The position numbers were made by a program, and so were the translations under genes. Shown piece by piece: positions 8,199 through 14,686 of a DNA stretch of 64,000 bases. Under the pieces are notes generated by a model. It was not told where the DNA came from. It saw only the letters and a list, made by a program, of their open reading frames with translations, and made no database searches. Positions within the stretch are counted from its first letter, which is position 1. Each line of letters starts with the position of its first letter. This stretch comes from Elusimicrobiota bacterium (GTDB lineage Bacteria > Elusimicrobiota > Elusimicrobia > Elusimicrobiales > UBA9959). The stretch is taken from positions 38,049 to 102,048 of the forward strand of contig JAPLKI010000021.1 in the NCBI GenBank assembly GCA_026388155.1, in the 5' to 3' direction.

Positions 8199-8972
8199 TC
8201 AGTCGGTGTTTTTTGGCTTTTCCCGGCGGAATTTTTTTTCGAATTTTGTCCCGGTTTCCACGCGCAAAACGGTTGCCGTATCTCCGGTCACTGCAAAATG
8301 CACGTCGTGATTCCACAGAAAAAATCCCAGGTCCATGCCGTCTTTCATCTGCGCCAGGTCGCGGGCGTTTCGCGGGTCATGCCGGAGCGTATCGGCTATC
8401 AATACCCTGAAATTCTGCCTGCCCGCCGCTTCAATTACGCGGATATCCTTAAGCGCCCGCGGAGAAAACGCCACTTTTAACACGGGGAAAGCGCTGCGCG
8501 CTGTCCAGCCGGCGTGCGCCCTGTCCGCGCTGTCGCTTGCGGGAAGGTATGGTTTGACGTCAAAAATCGGAGTGCCGTTTACCAGGTCCAGCCCCGAAAG
8601 ATAAAGCGTGTCATTCTCCACGCGCTCAAGTTTCGCGAGCGACAGGCCCACGGGATTTGGGCGGTGGGGTGAACGCGAGGCGAAAACCCCTATCTTGCCG
8701 CCTTTGAGGCGCGGCGGATGAATTTTAGGGTGGAAGGTTTTATTTGTGTTTAAATGGAACCACGACAGGAGCCACACATGGCTGAATCCCGATAATCCGA
8801 TAAGGGAGTGCTCCGGGGCGTATTGCGGATAAATACGCAGCTTGGCCCGGGCGCCGGGCGCCAGCTGCGGCTGGCGGGGAGTCCCGAATTTTTCCTGAAA
8901 ACAGGATTCCAGCACGCCGATTATTTTTAACCCCGTAATTTCAGGGTAAGCCGCTTTTTGTTTTGAAAGCAT
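8199..8972 (-). CDS. trmO: TrmO/TsaA-family tRNA methyltransferase (UPF0066)
   Basis: Family that N6-methylates threonylcarbamoyl-adenosine 37 of tRNA using SAM. The beta-barrel UPF0066 signature is visible: GFSHVWLLSWFHLN, then KIGVFASRSPHRPNPVGLS (the SAM-contacting R-x-P-x-R-P-N-P segment), and later LYLSGLDLVNGTPIFDVKPYLP. After about residue 150 there is a C-terminal extension of some 100 residues like the alpha/beta tail in E. coli TrmO. The length of 257 aa is slightly above the E. coli protein. The start is the ATG at 8972, with an AAAGAGGAAAA run upstream on the minus strand. It stands alone at the 3' end of the minus-strand block. Confidence 0.88.
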   Translation of the reverse strand: MLSKQKAAYPEITGLKIIGVLESCFQEKFGTPRQPQLAPGARAKLRIYPQYAPEHSLIGLSGFSHVWLLSWFHLNTNKTFHPKIHPPRLKGGKIGVFASRSPHRPNPVGLSLAKLERVENDTLYLSGLDLVNGTPIFDVKPYLPASDSADRAHAGWTARSAFPVLKVAFSPRALKDIRVIEAAGRQNFRVLIADTLRHDPRNARDLAQMKDGMDLGFFLWNHDVHFAVTGDTATVLRVETGTKFEKKFRREKPKNTD

Positions 8973-9019
8973 TATGGTTTTCCTCTTTCACGACCGGCAG
9001 TTCCCGGTTATTGCCGCGC

Positions 9020-11146
9020 TCATATTCTAAACGAGTAAGAAAGTTTCGTGAAAAACAATTCGCTGGTTCTCCTGAGGGTGCCGCCGCTTCCGTCAAAAGC
9101 CAGGTCGTACCCCGCGTAGAATGAGGTTCCCGGTACCAGCAGATAGCTTATAAGAAGATCGGTGAAGCCGGAATGCTCGAGGGTGCTGTATTGATAGATA
9201 ACTCTGCTTGAAATTTCCTTGCTCCACTGAAAGCGGGCGTTGGTCTGCCAGATGTTTTCGTCAAATATGCGGTCTCCCGCTTTTGTGTCAAGCCGGCTTT
9301 TGAGGTAAAGCTGCTGAACCGACAGGCGGTCGGTGGGCTTAAGCGTCAACGACAGGCTTGCCTGCGCGGAATTTCCCAAAAACGGGGTCGCGGCGTCATA
9401 ATTTATCTGTTCGCCTATGCTGCCGGAAACCGAGCCTGACAGATATCTTGTCGGCTCGGCTGAGATACTGACGCTCCATGTTTTCTTGTGGAAGTTTATT
9501 CCTCCGAAACGCTCCAGGGTGTGCGGGCAATAAGTTAAGCCGAAGTATATCTGCAGCGGAAAGCTCAGACTGAACCCCGCATATGGACTGTCGTCCGTTA
9601 ATGTTCCCCGGTGGTCATAAGTTCTCCAATAACCGGCCTTGGGTGCCCAGGAAAGCAGGCTGCCGCTGGAGGGCCAGAAGTTATACCAAAGATCGGCTCC
9701 GCCGGTGCGTATGTCCACTCTCTGGAAAAAACCGCTGTCCGCCTGGAAATCGGGCTGATAATCGTCGTATGACGCGGAGAAACCGAAGTGCCTGGCGTTT
9801 CTCTGCAGGCTGATATTATAAGCCGTCCCCTCAACAGGCACTGCCCCTCCCTCTTTGGTGAAGCTGCCCACGCCCTGATATTGCATAGTGTAAAGTTTGC
9901 TGAGCTGAAGTTTCCCGTCTATGCCGGTGACGCGGTTATATTCCCCCCCGCCCAGCTCGCGGCCGCTGTAAACGGCGCCCATGGTGGATTCCGAACCTAT
10001 GTCGCGGTTCAGCCGGAGGATATTGAAGGAGGACCCGTTACGGCTGCGATCGTCGGCCAGCAGGGCGCCGCCGGACCAGGCGTCCTGTTTGCCCGTGAGT
10101 TTAAGCCCGTATAGCGGATCGACGATCGTGCGTGTATTGACAATGCGCAGCGGGGTGGAGAACAAATCCGCCCCTTCCATAAAAAACGGCCTCTTTTCGG
10201 GAAAAAACAAAGGAAATCTCTGGTTTACCTGAACCTGCGGCTGGTCCGCCTCAACCTGGCTGAAATCCGGATTGTAGGCGGCGTCCATGGCCCAATTGGG
10301 ATTGATTCCGTAGCGGGCGTTTAAGCCCGCGCGCATATTCCAGGAATCCAGGTGGAAAGCATTATTCTCGGATTCAACAGGAATAGTCCTGGAAGCCGTA
10401 AATTCAGGGATCAGTTCCAGCCGCCCTCCGGGGGCGATGCCATGAATACCCGTCAGGTTCGCCATCTGGGAAAACAGGCTTCCGGAATCATTGTGGAAAA
10501 GCGGCCAAACGGCCTTCTCGTTCTTTCGTTCGATATTTCTTACGAAAGAGATTCTCCAATGCTGTTTTTCGATATCAGGAAAGCGCAGGCTTTTCAATGG
10601 GATCCTGAACTCGGCCGTATAACCGTCAGGGGTGATTTTGCCCGCGGCGTACCAGACAAAATCCGGCGCCAGGTCTTCATTGCCCGCGTGCGAGAAAATA
10701 TCCATTTGAATTCCCAGCGGGTTTGAGAAGAACTCGTAGGCCCGGCGCTGGTCGCCGAAAGTGTCCAGAATGATCCCCACCCAGTCGTCTCCTGATATCT
10801 GATCGCGGGGAGTCATATTGGCGCGGATCCTTTGCGGCTCCGCGTCTTTGGCGTGGAAAGCGATATAAAGATTGCGAGAATCGTAACCTATATAGGCGAC
10901 CGTTTCCTCCGTCATGGGCGCGCCTTCTTTAGGCTGAAGCTGTGTGAAATCCGTTGTTTTTTTCGCTTTTTCCCATACAGGTTCGTCAATTATTCCGTCA
11001 ATGACAGGCGGTGTGTCCAGATATGGGACTTCCAAAACCGGCTGGCATGCGGCAATTTGAGCCTGGAAGCAGAGGCTGAACAGGAATAGCAGCCGCAGCA
11101 ATGTGTGTCTGTGAAAACCGACTTTCGTGCGGGATGTGTAATTCAT
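9020..11146 (-). CDS. DUF5916/CBM9-like outer-membrane beta-barrel protein
   Basis: Secreted protein of about 708 residues. It starts with a signal peptide (basic residues then LLRLLFLFSLCFQAQIAA). Next comes a carbohydrate-binding family 9-like domain, recognised by PVIDGIIDEPVWEKA and the following AYIGYDSRNLYIAFHAKD. Then DUF5916 features follow: PLGIQMDIFSH, AAYNPDFSQVEADQPQVQVNQRF and LFFPEKRPFFMEGADLF. The last 350 residues alternate aromatic/hydrophilic strands and end in FFTKLSYSFRI, a C-terminal aromatic typical of BamA-recognised barrels. The ATG at 11146 was preferred over an upstream TTG because it leads directly into the signal peptide. The ligand is unknown. It is the last gene of the minus-strand run. 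Confidence 0.82.
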   Translation of the reverse strand: MNYTSRTKVGFHRHTLLRLLFLFSLCFQAQIAACQPVLEVPYLDTPPVIDGIIDEPVWEKAKKTTDFTQLQPKEGAPMTEETVAYIGYDSRNLYIAFHAKDAEPQRIRANMTPRDQISGDDWVGIILDTFGDQRRAYEFFSNPLGIQMDIFSHAGNEDLAPDFVWYAAGKITPDGYTAEFRIPLKSLRFPDIEKQHWRISFVRNIERKNEKAVWPLFHNDSGSLFSQMANLTGIHGIAPGGRLELIPEFTASRTIPVESENNAFHLDSWNMRAGLNARYGINPNWAMDAAYNPDFSQVEADQPQVQVNQRFPLFFPEKRPFFMEGADLFSTPLRIVNTRTIVDPLYGLKLTGKQDAWSGGALLADDRSRNGSSFNILRLNRDIGSESTMGAVYSGRELGGGEYNRVTGIDGKLQLSKLYTMQYQGVGSFTKEGGAVPVEGTAYNISLQRNARHFGFSASYDDYQPDFQADSGFFQRVDIRTGGADLWYNFWPSSGSLLSWAPKAGYWRTYDHRGTLTDDSPYAGFSLSFPLQIYFGLTYCPHTLERFGGINFHKKTWSVSISAEPTRYLSGSVSGSIGEQINYDAATPFLGNSAQASLSLTLKPTDRLSVQQLYLKSRLDTKAGDRIFDENIWQTNARFQWSKEISSRVIYQYSTLEHSGFTDLLISYLLVPGTSFYAGYDLAFDGSGGTLRRTSELFFTKLSYSFRI

Positions 11147-11209
11147 GTTCTTGTTCGATGCTCCGCTTAATCGCGCATTGAAGCATGCGGACAATCTAAT
11201 AAAAAGGTT

Positions 11210-11968
11210 TCACTTGCCGGCTTTTATTGCCAATACTATAAGGCGGTTGCGTTTTGGGGTGAGCGGGCGGCCTTTGAAGCTTCCCCAGAATTTCAGGGGC
11301 CGCAAGCCCGCGGTTTTGAGCGCCGCGCTCATCGACTTTTTGTCGTAGAGGCGGGTGTAAAAACTGCGGCTGGCCGGTTTTTTGCCGGGTATTAATATGG
11401 TCCAGGTGTTAAAAACACCTTTCCGGCTTTTTTGAAACAAGGTTTTTTCAAGGTGGAAGCCCCCGCCTGGCAGTTCCGTCCAGTTGCGGGGGCGGAAGTG
11501 CGCGCGCACAAAATCTCCGTGAACAACGTCTATCATCAGCCTGCCGCCGGGTTTCAGCGCGCGGGAGAGCCCCTTTAAAACTTTCAGGTCGTCCGAGAAC
11601 TTCTGGAAATAACCGAAGCTGGTGAAAAGGTTGACCGCGGCGTCAAACTCGTTTTTGTGTTTAAGTTCCCGCATATCTCCGCGGACAAGGCGGAGTTTTA
11701 CTTTGCGTTTTTTGGCGCGGGCTGCGGCTTCTTTCAGGTAATCTTTTGAGAAATCATAGCCTGTAACTGCCATGCCTTTTTTGGCAAATTCCACTGAGTG
11801 CCTGCCAGGCCCGCAGCAAAGATCCAGCAGAGCCGCGCCCTTTTTAAGTTTCAACTGCCTTAAAACAAAAAGCGCCTCGGATGGCGCTTTTTCCACTGCC
11901 GCCGGCGAAGCCGGGTTGTAAAAGGAATTGTTGAAAAAATCCTTGTGCCAGTCGTTCTTAAGTTTCAT
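11210..11968 (-). CDS. Class I SAM-dependent methyltransferase
   Basis: Rossmann-fold methyltransferase of 252 residues. Motif I is ALLDLCCGPGRHSVEFA near residue 47, followed by GYDFSKDYLKEA (acidic loop) and RGDMREL, then NLFTSFGYF and LKPGGRLMIDV (motif III). The C-terminal part contains RLYDKKSMSAALKTAGL, a usual C-terminal pattern in this superfamily. The substrate cannot be told; similar proteins methylate small molecules. It begins 15 bases downstream of the acetyltransferase gene, on the same strand, consistent with one operon. Confidence 0.85.
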   Translation of the reverse strand: MKLKNDWHKDFFNNSFYNPASPAAVEKAPSEALFVLRQLKLKKGAALLDLCCGPGRHSVEFAKKGMAVTGYDFSKDYLKEAAARAKKRKVKLRLVRGDMRELKHKNEFDAAVNLFTSFGYFQKFSDDLKVLKGLSRALKPGGRLMIDVVHGDFVRAHFRPRNWTELPGGGFHLEKTLFQKSRKGVFNTWTILIPGKKPASRSFYTRLYDKKSMSAALKTAGLRPLKFWGSFKGRPLTPKRNRLIVLAIKAGK

Positions 11969-11983
11969 TGGCCGGATACTTAA

Positions 11984-12457
11984 TCACCCTTTTACGAGAT
12001 TCTTGTATACTCCCGGCTCGGAACCCTCAATAACCACCGCGCCCACCGTCTTTTTGAAGAAATCCACAGGCCCGGCCCAGCCCACTATGGCATAACCGTA
12101 GCCGGCTTCACGCATGGCTTCCAGTGTCCTCAAGAGCAGGCCCTTGCCGAGTCCCCCTGTCCGCGCCTTCTCCGCAACGCCGATAGGCCCGAAAAAGCCC
12201 TTGGCGGTGGTGTCATAACAGGCAAAGCCGATTATGCCGCTGTCTTTAAGGGCGATAAAAATGCCGGGCGGATTTTGCGAAAATGCCACATCCGCCTCGC
12301 TTGCCCAGGCTTTTGAAAAATTGGCCAGCACCCACCCGACCACCGCTGTTTTTTCCGGGCCGATGGCCCGCTTTAGTTCAATGCCTTTTTCTTTAAGCGC
12401 GGAATAAACCCCGCCGCTTTCCGGCAGGGAGTAGAGTTTTACCAGCAGGTCCGCCAT
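11984..12457 (-). CDS. GNAT-family N-acetyltransferase
   Basis: 157-residue acyl-CoA-dependent N-acetyltransferase fold. Motif A is seen as GFFGPIGVAEKARTGGLGKG, where the residues from R through G form the pyrophosphate-binding loop. It is followed by LLLRTLEAMREAGYGYAIVGW and the conserved DFFKK segment. The N-terminal FIALKDSGIIGFACYDTT provides beta strands 2-3. The substrate is unknown. Its ATG overlaps the stop of the upstream lysine-rich secreted protein by one base (TAATG), so translation is likely coupled despite unrelated predicted roles. Confidence 0.8.
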   Translation of the reverse strand: MADLLVKLYSLPESGGVYSALKEKGIELKRAIGPEKTAVVGWVLANFSKAWASEADVAFSQNPPGIFIALKDSGIIGFACYDTTAKGFFGPIGVAEKARTGGLGKGLLLRTLEAMREAGYGYAIVGWAGPVDFFKKTVGAVVIEGSEPGVYKNLVKG

Positions 12458-12942
12458 TACTGGCTTCCCTCTGGATTGTTTGACGGCGGCTCATCCCCGA
12501 GGCCGGGGGCTTCTTTTAGTTTTGGGGCGGCCTCTTCGGCGGGTTTTTTTGCGTCCTTGGCGGCGGACTTTTTTCCTTTTTTGTCTTTTTTTCCTTTTTT
12601 GTCTTTTTTTGCGGGCGTTTTTGCCTTGGGCTTGGCTTTTATTATGGGGTCGGATCGTTTATCGAACTTATATGTCGGCGGCGCGTCCACGGCTTTAAAT
12701 TTATATTCGGATACCGGCGCGGGAGCCGCCGCTTTTTTTGTTTTTTTCTTTTTTGCCGCGGTCTTTTTTACGGGCTTCTTTTTTGCCGCGGCTTTCTTCG
12801 GAGTCGCGGCCGGTTTTTTCGCGGTATCGGCCTGCGCCGCGCCGTCCGGCGGCGCGGCGGGTGTTTCGTCCTGGGCGAGGGCGGGCAAAAGCAGGGCGCC
12901 CGTGATAAAAAGCGCGGATAGTATGGAGGTTGTTTTTTTCAT
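12457..12942 (-). CDS. Secreted lysine/alanine/proline-rich low-complexity protein
   Basis: Function not recognised. The ATG at 12942 opens a clean signal peptide (MKKTTSILSALFITGALLL, cleavage near ALAQ) and is preceded on its strand by GGAAGGA. The mature part, about 140 residues, is dominated by AAKKKPVKK, TAAKKKKTKKAAAP and KKDKKGKKDKKGKK blocks, strongly basic and disordered. A short non-repetitive island (SEYKFKAVDAPPTYKFDK) sits in the middle, and the tail is acidic/proline-rich. Such histone-H1-like secreted tails may bind anionic polymers in the envelope, but this is only inference. It lies between folD (22 bases) and a GNAT gene (1-bp overlap). Confidence 0.7.
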   Translation of the reverse strand: MKKTTSILSALFITGALLLPALAQDETPAAPPDGAAQADTAKKPAATPKKAAAKKKPVKKTAAKKKKTKKAAAPAPVSEYKFKAVDAPPTYKFDKRSDPIIKAKPKAKTPAKKDKKGKKDKKGKKSAAKDAKKPAEEAAPKLKEAPGLGDEPPSNNPEGSQ

Positions 12943-12964
12943 ATCAGCATTATTCCTTCCTTCT

Positions 12965-13837
12965 CTATTTTCGGGTTTTCTCAGCGGCCGCAACCGCGGC
13001 TTCAAGCAGGCAGGCCAGAGTCACGGGGCCCACGCCGCCCGGAACGGGCGTGGCGGCTTTGACGCTGTCTTTTATGTTCTCAAAATCCGCGTCTCCGCAC
13101 ATTTTCCCGTTCTCGTCAAAATTAGTGCCCACGTCTATCACAACGGCGTCTTTTGAAAGCAGTTCCTTTTTGATCCAGCGGGGCCTGCCCGCCGCGCTTA
13201 TCACGATATCGCTTCGTTTAAAGATCCCGGGCAGGTCCGGCGTTTTGGTGTGGCAAAGCGTAACGGTGGCGTCAAGCATTGTCAGCATCTGCGCGAGCGG
13301 CTTTCCGACTATCGCCGAGCGGCCGGCCACGGCTATGACTTTCCCGGCGGGATCTATGCCGTAAAACCTCATCAGGCGTATTACCGCCAGCGCCGTGCAA
13401 GGCGTGAAAAAGCCGCCGGTTTCTATTTCTGAAAATTTCCTGGCGATCGCGAGCCGGCCCATATTGAGGGAGGACAGGCCGTCCACGTCCTTGGCGGCGG
13501 GCAGAGCGTCCCAGGTTTCAAGGGTCTCAAAGCCGTCCGGCAGCGGGCGTTCAAGCATGATAGCGTCGCAGGCGGCGTCCGCGCCCAGGCGGGCCAGCAG
13601 GGTTTTAAGGGAAGCGTAGCCGTCGGCGTCCGCGGGCCTGAAAAGTTTTACCGCTATCCCGATCTTTTCGCAGGCGGCCGCCTTGCGCTTTACATAAACG
13701 GCGGAGGGGGAATCCGGAAAGTAGTTTATTATGGCAAGCGACGGAGGACGGCCCAGCCGGGCCTTCACCGCTTCCACGCGCGGAGTAAGCGGGCCCAGTA
13801 TTTCAGCCGAAAGGGTTTTTCCTTCAAGTAAAAGCAT
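12965..13837 (-). CDS. folD: Bifunctional methylene-THF dehydrogenase/methenyl-THF cyclohydrolase
   Basis: Interconverts 5,10-methylene-, methenyl- and 10-formyl-tetrahydrofolate with NADP. The overall layout is typical (290 aa). It shows the catalytic YVKRKAAACEKIGI segment with the YxxxK lysine, KDVDGLSSLN, TPCTALAV, the Rossmann motif VAGRSAIVGKPLAQML, and PVPGGVGPVT near the end. One oddity is the usual VQLPLP loop, which here reads MLERPLP, so the glutamine that normally interacts with folate is replaced by glutamate. The gene is likely functional but divergent. It begins just downstream of a strong bidirectional terminator, so it probably starts its own transcript covering the genes down to about 11.2 kb. 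Confidence 0.93.
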   Translation of the reverse strand: MLLLEGKTLSAEILGPLTPRVEAVKARLGRPPSLAIINYFPDSPSAVYVKRKAAACEKIGIAVKLFRPADADGYASLKTLLARLGADAACDAIMLERPLPDGFETLETWDALPAAKDVDGLSSLNMGRLAIARKFSEIETGGFFTPCTALAVIRLMRFYGIDPAGKVIAVAGRSAIVGKPLAQMLTMLDATVTLCHTKTPDLPGIFKRSDIVISAAGRPRWIKKELLSKDAVVIDVGTNFDENGKMCGDADFENIKDSVKAATPVPGGVGPVTLACLLEAAVAAAEKTRK

Positions 13838-13867
13838 GGCTATATCTTATAAAATCGCGCGCTCAAT

Positions 13868-13902
13868 AAAAAAGGCGGCTTTAAGTTAAAGGCCGCCTTT
13901 TT
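13868..13902 (-). terminator. Bidirectional intrinsic terminator hairpin
   Basis: Arms GGCGGC (preceded by six A) and GCCGCC (followed by five T) flank a 12-nt AT-rich loop. Read on the minus strand the hairpin ends in a T-run, so it should stop transcription from the secreted-protein gene upstream. On the plus strand it also carries a T-run. It separates that gene from folD. Confidence 0.8.
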
Positions 13903-13941
13903 CACTTATGACTTGAAACCGATTTTCGTCGTTGCGAAAAG

Positions 13942-14490
13942 CTATTGCGCGTCCTCCACATAAATGGAGCCGTTCAGGTAGCCCGAGCCGCTAAGCGAGA
14001 CGAAGTTGCTGCTCGGCCAGCCGCTCACGCTGATGCTGCCGCTCATGTTGGCGGAGCCCACGGGTTTGCCGTCCTTGTAAAACTGAACATAGACATTGGG
14101 CCACACCGTCTGGAAGACATACTGGTTGGGGTATATCCACATGGAGGCCTGCGTGGTTATATAGGTCTGGTTAGACGTAACCTTGCCTGTGGAATCCTGG
14201 AAGGAGGCCCAGCCGGAGAGGCTGACGCTGGTAAACCCGCCGCCCTGCGGCATCCAGCCGTTCCCGTTGAGGTTAACGTACCCGGAAACCTGGAAATACT
14301 GGCCGGTTCTGGATTTAGCCGGTTTTATCGCCGGGGCCGTATCGCTTTTAACATTTTGCGCGGCCGTAACGGCTACAGCATTAAGGTTTTTGGCGAAATC
14401 CGCGTCGTTGAAATTAACAGTTTCGGCGGCAAGGAAGCCGCACGAGATAAGCGTTACAGCCGAGGTTAAAAGCGTTTTTTTCATTTTCAT
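13942..14490 (-). CDS. Secreted hypothetical protein, beta-rich, 182 aa
   Basis: Function not recognised. It has a signal peptide (MKMKKTLLTSAVTLISCGFLAAE). A linker with AAQNVKSDTAPAIKPAKS follows, and then a region of about 125 residues alternating short polar strands: FQVSGYVNLNGNG, SVSLSGWASFQD, ASMWIYPNQY, NVYVQFYKDGKPV, GSISVSGW and GSGYLNGSIYV. The repeated SGxxxxxG strands suggest a beta-sandwich or beta-helix surface protein. It is followed by a terminator and preceded by a palindromic spacer, so it is probably monocistronic. A Shine-Dalgarno-like AAGGGGAT sits upstream of the ATG on its strand. Confidence 0.7.
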   Translation of the reverse strand: MKMKKTLLTSAVTLISCGFLAAETVNFNDADFAKNLNAVAVTAAQNVKSDTAPAIKPAKSRTGQYFQVSGYVNLNGNGWMPQGGGFTSVSLSGWASFQDSTGKVTSNQTYITTQASMWIYPNQYVFQTVWPNVYVQFYKDGKPVGSANMSGSISVSGWPSSNFVSLSGSGYLNGSIYVEDAQ

Positions 14491-14686
14491 CCCCTTTTTA
14501 TTGAGTGTTCCTTGAATATTATATCACAACCAGCCCGAATTCCCCAGTTGGAATTCGGGAGGTTACAGGTATCAGGTGTCAGGTTGCATTTTTCCCCTGT
14601 AGCCTGTTGCCTACCCGAAAATTGCCATGGATATTTTTGTTCGCAGTGTCTTTCAATGAAAAACGACTTCAATCGCAATTTCCGGG
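14491..14686. repeat. Spacer with ACAGGTATCAGGTGTCAGG / CCTGTAGCCTGT inverted words
   Basis: No gene seen. Around 14560-14615 the words ACAGG, CAGGTGTCAGG and, inverted, CCCCTGTAGCCTGTTGCC form a weak palindrome of the same type as other spacers here. The same GTTTCAGGTGTC-like words occur in the spacer near 1850-1920. Confidence 0.4.

Noticed and set aside
12476..13156. 226-codon plus-strand frame rich in phenylalanine
   Set aside because: It is the complement of the lysine-rich secreted protein (AAA/AAG read as TTT/CTT). The minus-strand frame has signal peptide, Shine-Dalgarno sequence and coupling.
13945..14469. 174-codon plus-strand frame opposite the secreted 182-aa protein
   Set aside because: No start signals; the minus-strand frame has a signal peptide and is followed by a terminator.
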